Part shown: positions 28,555-38,011 of the stretch, piece after piece
How the letters are laid out: every line of letters starts with the position of its first letter
Numbering within the stretch: the first letter of the stretch is position 1
DNA from: CADCWN01 sp046328475
Lineage (GTDB): Bacteria > Chloroflexota > Chloroflexia > Thermomicrobiales > CADCWN01
Assembly: GCA_046328475.1 (NCBI GenBank)
Contig: JAXLWN010000029.1
Location: forward strand, 13,986 to 77,985
Direction: 5' to 3'
DNA length: 64,000 nt
The notes under the pieces: generated by a model
Told to the model about the DNA's origin: nothing
Databases searched by the model: none
What the model saw: only the letters and a program-made list of their open reading frames with translations
Program-made: the position numbers and the translations under genes

Positions 28555-28828
28555 TCCCATCCCCGCCACTCACTCGCCCGCCTGGTAGGGGCGGGTCACC
28601 GACCCGCCCGCGTGGCGACGGCACCCACCTTCCCATTTGCCACCTACCATGAGTGGCTAACCGACCAACCCAGACCACTCCCTTGCGGCTCAGGAAAGGA
28701 CCCCACCGAACACAAAGCCAAACACAAAAGACCGGCCCCTCGCCGTCTCCCGCATCGTCATCGCAGGGCCGGTGAAGGGCCGGAGGTTATTGTTTGACGC
28801 CCACCATCAAGCGTCGTTGGCCGACGCA
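28555..28828. other. intergenic region with a GTAGGGGCGGGTC repeat and a minus-strand terminator
   Basis: A copy of the repeat GTAGGGGCGGGTCACCGACC stands at 28585-28624. Other copies lie at 52596, 52670 and 54449. A minus-strand terminator follows at 28726-28773. No gene is seen. Confidence 0.55.
28726..28773 (-). terminator. intrinsic terminator of the 65-residue gene
   Basis: Read on the minus strand, ACCGGCCC pairs with GGGCCGGT across a 28-base apical part and is followed directly by CTTTTGTGTTT, a U-rich tail. Confidence 0.6.
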
Positions 28829-29026
28829 TCAGGCAGCACGGGTCGCAGTCGCCGTGGCACCCGGGCGCGCGGTAGCCGCGTCGCGCCGACGGCCGGTAAA
28901 GAACGCGAGCAACCCACCGGCCCGGTCGCCGGTCGCCAGCTCGATCTGCTCCCGCTTGATCGCGGCGCGGAGGAAGTCCTGGTGTCGCTCGTTGGCAATA
29001 AGGTCGCGCTCGAACGTGTTGAACAT
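28829..29026 (-). CDS. Small hypothetical protein (65 residues)
   Basis: The protein starts MFNTFERDLIANERHQDFLR, continues with a basic helix and GGLLAFFTGRRRD, and ends Thr/Ala-rich. I do not recognise a family. AGAGGGAAAGCA precedes ATG 29026 and an intrinsic terminator lies 56 bases past the stop; both argue that it is real. The charged N-terminal helix with a C-terminal Phe-Phe-Thr-Gly-Arg turn could contact membrane or nucleic acid, but this is only inference. Confidence 0.5.
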   Translation of the reverse strand: MFNTFERDLIANERHQDFLRAAIKREQIELATGDRAGGLLAFFTGRRRDAATARPGATATATRAA

Positions 29027-29424
29027 TGCTTTCCCTCTTGCTCTTTCGTCTTCCCGTTCATCTCGCGATTGCCGCTCGGCGTCTCGCGTTTCGTTGTCCC
29101 CAGTATGCGCCTTCGCAAGACCCTTTTCGCCCATCGTGCAGCCAGATCCACCGCTGCACCACCAGGGGATACTTTCGCCATGCGGAAGGACTGCCCGCCG
29201 CTGTACCGACGGACAGTCCCAACTCGCCCATTCGTTTTTCCTATTGCAACGGATTGTTTTCCGCTTCTAGCGGCTACGATATTCGCCAACAAGGCAACCG
29301 ATTGAAGGACCACCCACCCCAGCCCGCGCCGGGTACCCGCTTGCGGGTGTGGCTTTGCGGCGGCCCGCAGGCCGCCCCCAGCCCAGGGTTTCAACCCTTG
29401 GGGCACAGGCCATGGGCAATCCCA
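29027..29424. other. intergenic region with a two-hairpin repeat
   Basis: The right half (29320-29405) holds a copy of the hairpin family, with GGGTACCCGCTTGCGGGTG, CGGCCCGCAGGCCG and CCCAGGGTTTCAACCCTTGG stems. The left half holds no convincing gene. A TACGAT at 29275 could be a plus-strand -10. Confidence 0.45.
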
Positions 29425-30618
29425 TCAGAAAACCCGGCAGACCAACCCCTTTAAATACTCACTCTCCGGGAAACTCAGCAACACCGGGTGATCCGCCCCC
29501 TGCGTCAGCCGCTCCACAATCTGCGCCGGGCGCTGCGCATCCACGCTCGCCCCGAAAATCACCTTCTGGAACAGATCCGGCGACACCAGCCCCGAGCAAG
29601 AAAAGGTCGCCAGCACCCCGCCCGGATTGAGCAACTGCAGCGCAATCAGATTGATGTCCTTATACCCCCGCGTCGCGCGCGTCACCTGCTCCGCACTGTG
29701 CGCAAACTTCGGCGGATCCAGAATGATCACATCGAACCGCTCACCCTTGTTGCGATACTCCCGCAACACCTGGAACACATCCCCCGCCACGTACTCGTCG
29801 CGCGGGCGCTCCAACCCATTCAGCGCCTGGTGCCAGCGCGCCAGCCGCAGCGCCTCGGCCGAACTCTCGATGTTCACAATCTGCTCCGCCCCCGCCGCCG
29901 CCGCGTGGACCGCGAACGCCCCCGTATAGGCGAAGCAATTCAGCACCCGCGCGCCCCTGCAATAGGCCGCCACGCGCCGCCGGTTTTCCCGCTGATCCAG
30001 GTAAAACCCCGTCTTCTGCCCGTGCTGCAAAGCGACGCTGAAGCGCAGCCCATACTCCCGGATCTGCGTCCCGCCCGGTGCCTCCCCCCAGATCGCCGCC
30101 TCCTCCTCGCTGAACTCCACCCCCTCGCGCGCCAGCGTCTCCGGGTCCGGACGCTCGATGATCGCCGTCGGCTTCAGTTCCTCCGCCAGGATCTCCAGCA
30201 GCTCATCCTTCCGCTGCTGCAACCCCAGCGTCGAGCACTGCACCGCCAGCGTATCTCCGTACCGGTCCACGATCAGCCCCGGCAAATCATCCGCCTCGCT
30301 GAAGACCACCCGGTATGCATCCGTATTCGGCGGCACAATCGGCGTCCGCCGGTCCCGCGCCGCCGCCACACGCGCCGCCACCAGCCCCGCCGTCAGATGC
30401 TCGCTCTCGTCCCACGTAAACAGCCGCACCACCAGCTGCGACTTGCGATTCAACAACCCTCGCGCCAGAAACGCCCCCTGACCATCCACCACATCGATCG
30501 CGTCCCCATCCTCCGGCCTGCCCTCGATCCGCGCCACCGCCCCCGAGAAAATCCACGGGTGCCGCTGCCTCACCGGCTTCTCACGCCCCGGCTTCAAAAC
30601 CACCCGCGCATCCGCCAT
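29425..30618 (-). CDS. rlmI: 23S rRNA m5C methyltransferase RlmI family
   Basis: The protein has 397 residues. An N-terminal PUA-like domain (VVLKPGREKPVRQRHPWIFSGAV) is followed by a Rossmann methyltransferase domain. It includes VLNCFAYTGAFAVHAAAAGA for SAM binding, FDVIILDPPKFAHS and a catalytic-type cysteine in FSCSGLVSPDLF. This fits RlmI, which methylates C1962 of 23S rRNA. ATG 30618 follows GGGGAG; the ORF could be read further upstream without support. The gene is intact. Confidence 0.9.
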   Translation of the reverse strand: MADARVVLKPGREKPVRQRHPWIFSGAVARIEGRPEDGDAIDVVDGQGAFLARGLLNRKSQLVVRLFTWDESEHLTAGLVAARVAAARDRRTPIVPPNTDAYRVVFSEADDLPGLIVDRYGDTLAVQCSTLGLQQRKDELLEILAEELKPTAIIERPDPETLAREGVEFSEEEAAIWGEAPGGTQIREYGLRFSVALQHGQKTGFYLDQRENRRRVAAYCRGARVLNCFAYTGAFAVHAAAAGAEQIVNIESSAEALRLARWHQALNGLERPRDEYVAGDVFQVLREYRNKGERFDVIILDPPKFAHSAEQVTRATRGYKDINLIALQLLNPGGVLATFSCSGLVSPDLFQKVIFGASVDAQRPAQIVERLTQGADHPVLLSFPESEYLKGLVCRVF

Positions 30619-30825
30619 CGAAAACTCCCCATCACTCCAACCACACCCCGGCAAGTCGCCATCGCACCGCAAACCTTACCACATGCATCCCCCAACCCCC
30701 GCAAAACACCAGAAAAACCAAGACCGCCCCTCCACCCCTCCATCGCTCCCGCTAACCCCTCATCTTGATCGCCCGCCGCCTATCGCCCCGGCGTTCATAC
30801 TTTGTCGTTCGCACTTCATACTCTC

Positions 30826-30856
30826 TCACGACTCACGACTCACGACTCACGACTCC
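30826..30856. repeat. CACGACT heptamer array
   Basis: Four ACGACTC units at period seven are followed by CTCACCC. The same unit is used at 26370-26399. Confidence 0.7.
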
Positions 30857-31041
30857 TCACCCGTGGCACGCGACTTGCAATACAGAAAGCAACCCGGCAA
30901 CGGGCCTTAACAAGCGAACACAGGCAGGACGCAGGCAAGCAGCCCCCGGCGAGCCACCCCGGTAATTCCCTCCATGACCTCCCCGGAAAGTCCCCTGGCC
31001 CACCCCATCGCTGCCCCTCCGCCCCTGCCAACGCAAGCAGA

Positions 31042-31066
31042 CCCCGGCGCCAAAGCACCGGGGTTT
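31042..31066 (+). terminator. hairpin with T-run in the 30.6-31.3 kb gap
   Basis: CCCCGG (31042-31047) pairs with CCGGGG (31058-31063) and is followed by TTTTCG. No plus-strand protein gene precedes it, which suggests a small transcript or a leftover. Confidence 0.4.
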
Positions 31067-31179
31067 TCGCTTCCCCCATCCACAAACAAGAAACGGCTCC
31101 GTCGCTCATGCTCAAAATGACACCCTGGAGGCCACCTCCCTCCCCCAGTCATGCTGAGCGCAGCGAAGCATCCGCCCCC

Positions 31180-31276
31180 TCGTTACTCGTTACTCGTTAC
31201 TCGTCACTCCTCTATCCGACTACCCGACTACCCGACCACCCGACTCAGCACTCAGCACTCAGCACTCAGCACTACG
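31180..31276. repeat. compound heptamer array (GTTACTC, CCGACTA, GCACTCA) at the PPK2 stop
   Basis: Three kinds of seven-base units follow one another: GTTACTC, then CGACTAC/CGACCAC, then four CAGCACT units. The last unit touches the PPK2 stop codon. The period holds across all three kinds, showing that unit sequence may change inside one array. Confidence 0.8.
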
Positions 31277-32751
31277 TCATCAACGCCCGCTCGATACTCC
31301 GCGTCAACGTCTTCAGCACCTTAATCCGCGCAAAATACTTATCATCCGCCTCCACCAGCGTCCACGGCACATGCTCCGTCGACGTCCGCTCGATCATGTC
31401 ATCGGCCGCAATCTCATAGGCATCCCACTTCTCGCGATTGCGCCAATCCTCATCCGTGATCTTAAACCGCTTGAAACTCGTCTGCTCCCGCTGCTTGAAG
31501 CGCCGCAGCTGCTCTTCCTTGCTGATCTGCAGCCAGAACTTCACCAGCACATAGCCTTTGGCCACCAACTGCTCCTCGAAATCATTGATCTCCGAGTACG
31601 CCCGCAGCCAGTCTGCCTCCCTGCAAAACCCCTCGACCCGCTCGACCAACACCCGCCCATACCACGACCGGTCGTAGATCGCGAACCGCCCCAGGCGCGG
31701 CAAATGCCGCCAGAAACGCCAGAGATAGGGCTGGGCGCGCTCCTCGTCGGTCGGTGCCGCGATCGGGATGCTCCGGTACTGCCGCGCGTCGAGACCACCG
31801 TGATCCGCCGGATCGCACCCCCTTCCCGGCCGCATCCGACCCCTCGAACACCACGATCGCCGACTTGCGCCGGAACTTCGGATCGCGCGCCAGCAGACTC
31901 AGCTTCCCCTGCAACGCCTCCAACTCCTGCTCGTACTGCTCCTTCGGCAACCGCTTCGCCAGATCGAGCGAATTCAGCACCCGCCGCCCATCGAGCGCGG
32001 GCAGCAGCGGCGGCACGAGATCGGGCGCGACCGGCGACGTCCCCGGTCGAGGCGGTCGCGCAGCGCCGCGAGCAGCGTCTTGCCGACGGTCAGACTGCGA
32101 TAGCGCTCATCCTCCCCTTCCACGATCTGCCAGGGCGCGTGCCCGGTGCTGGTCCGGCGCAAGAAATGCGCCGACACCTCGCGGAAACGGTCGTACCGCT
32201 TGAATCGCGCCCAATCCTGCTCGCTCACCCGCCAGCGCGTCTTCGGATCCTTCTCCAGCGCCCGCAGCCGCTTCTCCTGGCGGTCCTTCGACAGGTGGAA
32301 CCAGAACTTCAGCAAGAGCGCGCCCTCATCGACGAGCATCCGCTCGAAGCGCGTGATCTCGTCGATCGCCTGGTCGAACGCCGCCCCCTTCATCGCGCCC
32401 GTCGCCCGCCCCGCGATCGGCTCCGTGTGCCAGGCCCCCAGCAGAATGCCGATCTTGCCGCGCGGCGGCAACGCCTGCCAGTAGCGCCACATCCTCGGCC
32501 GCTCCCGCTCCTCCTCGGATGGCACCGTGAACGCGTGCGTCCGAATGTGGCGCGGATCCATCCACTCATTCAGCAGATTGACCGTCTCCCCCTTCCCCGC
32601 CCCATCCACGCCCCCGATCACAATAATCACCGGAAACTTGCCATTCTCCGTCAATTCAAATTGCGCATTCAGCAACGCCTCGCGCAACTGCGGCTTCCTC
32701 GCTCGCCCATCGCCTTATCAATCTTGTGCCCCAACTCCGCCGACTCAAACA
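31272..32751 (-). CDS. Two-domain polyphosphate kinase 2 (polyphosphate:AMP phosphotransferase type), frameshifted
   Basis: Three frames join to a protein of about 490 residues with two PPK2 domains. The first has GGVDGAGKGETVNLLNEWMD as Walker A, but LGAWHTEPI where active enzymes have an FDRSWYNR-type Walker B. The second has FEGSDAAGKG and IYDRSWYGRVLVERVEGF, so it appears to be the active half. Two-domain PPK2 enzymes phosphorylate AMP to ADP with polyphosphate. ATG 32751 follows GAGGGGGATGTGGG. Breaks occur near 32695, 32035 and 31825. The final TAG is joined to a TGCTGAG heptamer array. Confidence 0.82.
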
Positions 32752-33159
32752 TCCCACATCCCCCTCACAAAACACCGCACCACGCCCGCCCAGTATTGCC
32801 CAACCACCCCCACACGCAAACCACCACCCTCACCTCCCCCCGCCCCTCATCAGCCGGATACCCGCCTGCGGGCGGCGGTCGCCGCCGCAGCGGCGGGGCA
32901 GGGTCATCACGCCCTCACACCCCCACGCCCCCGCGCTCTCACCGCCCTCCTTGGGGTGTGCCGCCCGCAGGCGGCGGGGTGCGGGGCTCCTCCCACTGAC
33001 GCACAGACCCACTGACCAACGCCCCCACGCCCCCGCCCCCGCCCCTCCCTATCCGTCCCCCTTGCCCCCGCCGCCCCGGCGTGCGACCATGCGCAACGCG
33101 GCGCTCGCGACGCCGCCAGGAGGGCGGCGCGGTGGCGATTCGGGCGACGCGGGGCGCTG
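32752..33159. other. intergenic region with two GC hairpin repeats
   Basis: Copies of the GCCGCCCGCAGGCGGC family lie at 32862-32905 and 32951-32985. The rest is C-rich and shows no gene or clear promoter. The PPK2 and MFS genes start outward from it. Confidence 0.45.
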
Positions 33160-34389
33160 GTGCCCTGGCGGCGTAATCTCTATGTCCTGATGCTGTCGGT
33201 CTTTGTCTCGTTCAGCGGCTTCACCTTCGTCAGCCCCTTCCTCCCGATCTTCATCCAGCAACTCGGCGTCAAGGATACCGGCGACGCCGCCGTCTGGTCG
33301 GGCATCATCTTCGGCGTCAGCCCGCTGATCTCCGGCGTCCTCGCCCCCTTCTGGGCGGGTCGCGCCGAGCGCTACGGGCCGAAGCGCGTCGTCCTCTTCT
33401 CGCTCCTCGCCTACGCCATCGTCCTCAGCGTCAACGCCGCCATCCAGAATGTGCCGCAACTCCTCGTCCTGCGCCTCGGCATCGGCGTCCTCGGCAGCGT
33501 CGGCGTCATGTCCACCGCGCTCGCCTCCACCCTCGCCCCGCCCGAGCAGGCTGGCGAGGCGGTCGGCCTGATGCAGGCCACCGCCCTGGCGAGCGGCATC
33601 ACCGCCGTCTTCGGCGGCGTCGTCGTGGACGCCATCGGCCTGCGCCCCGCCTACGTCCTCGCCGGATTTTTCTCGCTGGTCGCCTTCGTCGCGATGGCGG
33701 TCGGCTATCGCGAAGAGGACGCGCGCGGCCCGGCGCTGGTCAAGCGGCAGCGGCGCGGCCTGCGCGACTACGCCCGCTTCCCCATCTTCATCAGCCTCGT
33801 GCTCACCGTCTTCTTCACCCGCTTCATCGACGGCTCATTCGGCCCGCAGCTTCCCCTCTACATTTCAACGCTCCACGCTCCCGCCGCCCGCCTCGGCGTC
33901 GTCACCGGCCTGATCATGACCCTCGGCGCGGTCGCCACCAGCGTCGCGGCGGCCGGTGCGGGGCGCCTCTCCAGCCGCTACGCCCCGCGCCGCCTCCTGC
34001 TCGGCTCCCTCGTCGGCGGGGCCGTCTTCTGCCTGCCGATCGCCTTCATCAACCACTGGACCCAGCTCCTAGTCCTGCGGACCCTGCTCGGCCTGCTCGC
34101 CGGTGGCGCGCTCATCCTCGCCTACGCCATCGCCGGGCGCGACCTCCCCGCCGACGCGCGCCTGGGCGCGATCGCCACCCTGGCCGGCCTCGGGCAGATC
34201 GGCATGGCCGTCAGCCCCTTCCTGGCCGGTCTGCTCGCCAAGTGGATCAACCTGCCGAGCATCTTCGTGCTCGACGGCATCATCTACCTCGTCTTGTCCG
34301 CCTGGGTCTGGCTGCGCCTCGCCCCCGCGCCCGTCAGCGCCGAGCCGGAGCCAGCCAGCGGCATCGCCATCAGCTCGTCGGAGGAGTAA
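33160..34389 (+). CDS. MFS transporter (multidrug/sugar efflux type)
   Basis: The protein has 409 residues and 12 hydrophobic segments. The cytoplasmic loop between helices 2 and 3 has the MFS motif-A-like GRAERYGPKRVV, and the second half repeats it as GRLSSRYAPRRLLL. This is most like drug-efflux MFS proteins (DHA1 type); the substrate is unknown. The GTG at 33160 is taken as start. The sequence just ahead (ATTCGGGCGACGCGG) would add a few residues if one base is missing. It is intact and lies 3 bp before the aldo/keto reductase start, so the two are cotranscribed. Confidence 0.85.
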   Translation: MPWRRNLYVLMLSVFVSFSGFTFVSPFLPIFIQQLGVKDTGDAAVWSGIIFGVSPLISGVLAPFWAGRAERYGPKRVVLFSLLAYAIVLSVNAAIQNVPQLLVLRLGIGVLGSVGVMSTALASTLAPPEQAGEAVGLMQATALASGITAVFGGVVVDAIGLRPAYVLAGFFSLVAFVAMAVGYREEDARGPALVKRQRRGLRDYARFPIFISLVLTVFFTRFIDGSFGPQLPLYISTLHAPAARLGVVTGLIMTLGAVATSVAAAGAGRLSSRYAPRRLLLGSLVGGAVFCLPIAFINHWTQLLVLRTLLGLLAGGALILAYAIAGRDLPADARLGAIATLAGLGQIGMAVSPFLAGLLAKWINLPSIFVLDGIIYLVLSAWVWLRLAPAPVSAEPEPASGIAISSSEE

Positions 34390-34392
34390 TCG

Positions 34393-35400
34393 ATGACCGA
34401 CCAGCCAATCCTGCCGCGCCGACCCTTCGGCCAGACCGGTATCCAGGTCCCGCCCCTCTGCCTGGGCTGCGCCCCGCTCGGCAACATCCCCCGCATCTTC
34501 AACTATACGGTCCCCGAGGAGCGCGCGGTCGTCACCATCCGCGCCGCGCTCACCGGCCCGCTCAACTACCTCGACACCTCCAACAACTACGGCGGCGGCG
34601 AGAGCGAGCGGCGCGTCGGCCTCGCCCTGCGCGAACTCGGCGGCATCCCCGCTGGGGCGGTCGTGCAGACCAAGGTGGACCGCGACCCGCAGACCGGCAG
34701 TTTCAGCGCCGAGCGCATGCGCCGCTCCGTCGCCGAGAGCCTGGAACGGCTCGGCCTCGACCGCCTCGGCATCGTCTACCTCCACGACCCTGAGAACGGC
34801 CCCTTCGACGAGCTCACCGGACCCGGCGGTGCGGTCGAAGCACTCCTGGCGATGCAGCGCGAGGGCCTGATCGCCCACCTCGGCGTCGCCGGTGGCCCCG
34901 TCGATCTGATGATCCGCTACCTGGAGACCGGTGCCTTCACCGCTGTCCTCAACCACAACCGCTACACCCTGCTCGACCAGAGCGCCGAACCCCTGATCGC
35001 CTTCGCCGCCGCGCGCGGCATCGCCATGCTCAACGCCGCCCCCTACGGCGGCGGCCTCCTCGTCAAAGGCCCCGACCAATTCCCCAAGTACATGTACCGC
35101 GACGCCCCGCAGCCCCTCCTCGACCGCACCCGCCAACTCGCCACCCTCGCTGCCGAATACAACGTCCCCCTCGCCGCCGTCGCCCTCCAGTTCTCCACCC
35201 GCGACCCCCGCATCACCAGCACCGTCGTCGGCATCACCCACCCCGAACGCATCACCCAAACCCTCGACCTCTACCACCCCCCCCACCCCCCCGCCCGCTG
35301 GTGCCCCCGCCCCCCCCCCCCCCCGCCCCCCCCCCGGCCCGCGCCCCCCCCGCGGGGCCCGACGAGGCGCCTATCACCCTCAAGACGCCTCGCGCCCCGG
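34393..35400 (+). CDS. Aldo/keto reductase, 3' end degraded by a poly-C tract
   Basis: The intact part (about 295 residues) has the aldo/keto reductase barrel. FGQTGIQVPPLCLGCAPLG opens it. Asp and Tyr of the catalytic tetrad lie in NYLDTSNNYGGGESE, Lys in VVQTKVDRD, and His in VYLHDPEN. ATG 34393 starts 3 bases after the MFS stop, so the two genes form an operon. From about 35275 the reading frame runs into long C runs (35300-35360), where the last helix should be (HPPHPPARW in place of a usual TPIPxALW). I take this as a damaged or misassembled end. The nominal end is arbitrary. Confidence 0.75.
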
Positions 35401-35727
35401 CAGCACCGCCCGCCGAGGAACCAGTTTGGGCGGGGTGTTCGCCACCGGCCCGTAGCGCCGCTGCGGGTGGCCGGGGCGGCGGCGCTGCCACTTGTCCGCG
35501 TGCCGACCACCGATCGCGCCCACCGGGCGACGCGGGCCGGGCGCGCAGCCCCCGTCGGCGATGCGGACCGCCGGGGTCGCCCGACCGCGCCGCATCGAAC
35601 GGTCCCACCCAAACTGTCCGCCCTGAACTCGCAAGGGGGAGGGCCGCCGCGGCGGCGGGGGGTCCGTCCCCCCTTACGACTTACGACTTGACTTACGACT
35701 CCTCCCTACGTCCCCACGCCCCCGCCC
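35275..35727. other. poly-C region, uncertain ORF and heptamer array
   Basis: After C-runs (35275-35360) comes a high-GC stretch. On the minus strand it carries an 84-residue basic ORF (35380-35634, ending VPRRAVLPGREAS) which I do not recognise. A GC hairpin (35628-35672) and a TTACGAC heptamer array (35672-35704) follow, before the end of the carboxypeptidase gene. Confidence 0.4.
35672..35704. repeat. ACTTACG heptamer array downstream of the M14 gene
   Basis: Units CTTACGA and GACTTAC repeat at seven bases with one shifted unit. Read along the minus-strand transcript they contain TAA once per unit. Confidence 0.6.
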
Positions 35728-37455
35728 TCACTCCGTCACGACCCGTACCCTCCCCACCCCCGCCTTCTCCGTCCGCACCGTCACCTCAAAAACACTCCCC
35801 GCCGGAGCCGCCACCAGCCACTCCACATGCCCCCGGCTCAGATTCGGGAAGCGCGCCGAGAACGGGAACGACGTAAACTGACTGACCCGCCCCGCCAGGT
35901 GCTCTAGCTGCTGCTCCGCCTTCGCCGTCCCCGGCAGCAACCGCGTCCCCTCCGGCAGCGCGATCGTCGCCTTGATCGGCTGCCCCTTCCCCCGCTCCTT
36001 GTACCGCTCGCTCCCCGAGGTTGGCAGGAACCCCTCGTTGCCGAAATTCGCCCAGACGCGATAGACCCCCGCCTCCAGCCGCTCCGCCCCCGAATCGATG
36101 ATTCGCAGGTGCGGCGCACTCCCCATCGCCCCGATCGCGAACGGCACCGCGCCCGCGATAATGTCCGGCAGCAGCGGCCCCGGCGGATTCATCATCCCGA
36201 ACTTGAACTCGTATCCCCCCAGCTCCACCGGCCCCAATTGCGGGTGCTCGAACGGCCGCCAGGGCGCGAACCCCCGCCCGCCCGCCCGCTCGTCGAGATA
36301 GCGCAGGATCAGCAGGTCGTCGTCCTCCGACCGCGACTCCTCCAACTCGATCCACTTGGTGTACTTCACCCCCGCGTGGTGCGCCAGCCCCCACAACTCC
36401 GTCATGTACCCGATGATGCCGAGATCGTCGTACAACCAGTCGATCGACACCCCGTACGACGGCTTCCCCGGCTGATACGGATTGCTGTGGAACGGCGACA
36501 GGCACGGATACCCCGTGCTCGCCTCCCCGATCGCCCCGATCGCCTTCGACGCGCGCAGATCGAGCGGCGGGATCTGCTCGTCGCTGTAGAGCGCCGAGGC
36601 GCGCAGAATCATCCCCGCCGCCGTGTGGTGCAACTGCGCTCCGTGGATATTGCGATGATCGAGCAGGAACGCCGCGATCGCCTTCGTCTCCGGCGCGCTC
36701 AGCGGCAGCGGCCCCGAGCCGAACTGCGACCACTCCGGCTTCCAGTCCTTCGGGAAATTGCGGTTAAAATCGAGCCCCATCGGCGACGGCGCGACCGCGA
36801 TCTTGCCGCCATCCCAATTGCGGATCACCCCTTCCGGCAAGAGGAAGTAATACTCCCCGCCGAACTCATGCGGCGCGCGTTGCAGCATTATGCGCGGATC
36901 GCGCTCCGACACCTTCCACGGCCCCGCCGGGTCCTTGAGCCGCATCGAGCCGATCAGCCCATCGCCATCAACATCCTGCGCCTCCAGCCCGTCATACTCC
37001 GCCCCCGCCGGATAGATCATCGGCGACGAGCGCAGCGTCGCGGGCGTCCGCAGGAAAATCTCGCCCCCGTCCACCGCGATGCGCGGAATGACATACACCG
37101 CCGTCTCATCGAGCAACCGCCGCACCTCGGCATCGCTGTCATAGCGCGTCAACAGGTGATGGATCGTCGCCAGCGCCACCGACGACGTCGTCACCTCCCC
37201 CGCATGGATATTCGCGTCGATGTAATACGCCGGCTTCTCCCGATCCGACCCCGTCGCCCAATTGGTAATCGTCACCACCCAGATCTCGCGCCCCTCGCCG
37301 CTCTGCCCGATGCTCCCGAGCGTCGCCAGGCCCGGATACGCCGCCACCCACCCTCGCAACAACTCCGTCATCACGTCATAGGTGTAATACCGATCCGTCC
37401 GCCACTCCGCACCCTCCGCCAGAAAGTGCAACTCGGCAAAATTCGCGCCCGCCAT
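35728..37455 (-). CDS. M14-family zinc carboxypeptidase
   Basis: The protein has 575 residues. The zinc motif HAGE lies at residues 84-87. The substrate-binding arginine region is GLDFNRNFPKDW, the third zinc histidine is in GAQLHHTAAG, and the catalytic glutamate is in GYMTELWGLA. Together these define a metallocarboxypeptidase of the M14 type. A C-terminal domain of about 180 residues (from about 395) has a beta-sandwich look. No signal peptide is seen, so it is probably cytoplasmic. ATG 37455 is chosen for GGAGGGAGAG upstream. It is intact. Confidence 0.88.
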   Translation of the reverse strand: MAGANFAELHFLAEGAEWRTDRYYTYDVMTELLRGWVAAYPGLATLGSIGQSGEGREIWVVTITNWATGSDREKPAYYIDANIHAGEVTTSSVALATIHHLLTRYDSDAEVRRLLDETAVYVIPRIAVDGGEIFLRTPATLRSSPMIYPAGAEYDGLEAQDVDGDGLIGSMRLKDPAGPWKVSERDPRIMLQRAPHEFGGEYYFLLPEGVIRNWDGGKIAVAPSPMGLDFNRNFPKDWKPEWSQFGSGPLPLSAPETKAIAAFLLDHRNIHGAQLHHTAAGMILRASALYSDEQIPPLDLRASKAIGAIGEASTGYPCLSPFHSNPYQPGKPSYGVSIDWLYDDLGIIGYMTELWGLAHHAGVKYTKWIELEESRSEDDDLLILRYLDERAGGRGFAPWRPFEHPQLGPVELGGYEFKFGMMNPPGPLLPDIIAGAVPFAIGAMGSAPHLRIIDSGAERLEAGVYRVWANFGNEGFLPTSGSERYKERGKGQPIKATIALPEGTRLLPGTAKAEQQLEHLAGRVSQFTSFPFSARFPNLSRGHVEWLVAAPAGSVFEVTVRTEKAGVGRVRVVTE

Positions 37456-37666
37456 CCGCGCTCTCCCTCCATCATCAGCCATCCATCATCGCTTGCGCTC
37501 AAGTTCGCTCGCATCCTATCACTACTGGCACGGCAATCGTTCTTAAGCGTGTTGAACCCTCCCCACGCGTGGATCGCCGTGCTATGCTGGATCAGATTTC
37601 GCATGATGTGACGCGCCGGGCTGCACCCGAGCAACGCTCCCGAGTTCAGTAGCGAGAGGAACACCG

Positions 37667-38011
37667 ATGACCGCTCTGATTGTTGAATTGCCGCCCGATG
37701 TGTATGCGCGCATGCGCGAGAAGGCCGAGCGTCAGGGTAAATCCCTGGAGGGCGCTGCAAAGGAAGTCCTGACCGAGTGGGTGGATCCATCTGGCGCTGC
37801 GCCTGTCGAGGAGTCTCGTCCAACGCCCGATCGCGAACACGTCCGTGCCGCGTTGCGGGCTGCCGGATTGCTGGTTGAACCCACACCCGAGCAGATCGCC
37901 TGGGCCGAGACGGTCGATGTGACGCTCGATGAGGTAATCGCCGCGCTCGATCAGTCGGAGGGGAAGCCTCTCAGCGAGATCGTGCTCGAAATGCGCGGCC
38001 CGAAAGAATGA
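37667..38011 (+). CDS. Ribbon-helix-helix antitoxin (FitA/VapB-like)
   Basis: The protein has 114 residues. The N-terminus (ALIVELPPDVYARMREKAER, then GKSLEGAAKEVLTEWV) matches the ribbon-helix-helix DNA-binding domain of antitoxins. The acidic C-terminal half presumably wraps the toxin. It overlaps the toxin start (ATGA at 38008-38011), the usual toxin-antitoxin arrangement. Such pairs autorepress through the RHH domain. No clear operator is read. Confidence 0.8.
   Translation: MTALIVELPPDVYARMREKAERQGKSLEGAAKEVLTEWVDPSGAAPVEESRPTPDREHVRAALRAAGLLVEPTPEQIAWAETVDVTLDEVIAALDQSEGKPLSEIVLEMRGPKE

Larger units (their letters stand above)
30619..31271. other. long intergenic region with heptamer arrays and a structured segment
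   Basis: A CACGACT heptamer array occupies 30826-30856. A structured segment ending in a terminator-like hairpin (31042-31066) lies between about 30865 and 31070. A CTGAGCGCAGCGAAG repeat is at 31148-31172, and 7-mer arrays fill 31180-31276. No protein gene is convincing. The middle could be a small RNA. Confidence 0.45.

Noticed and set aside
28772..29305. Plus-strand ORF of 177 codons
   Set aside because: It lies opposite the small gene and its promoter region, with no ribosome site or family pattern.
18907..31276. CRISPR array
   Set aside because: The units are 7-8 bp with no spacers of constant length and no cas genes; they are tandem arrays.
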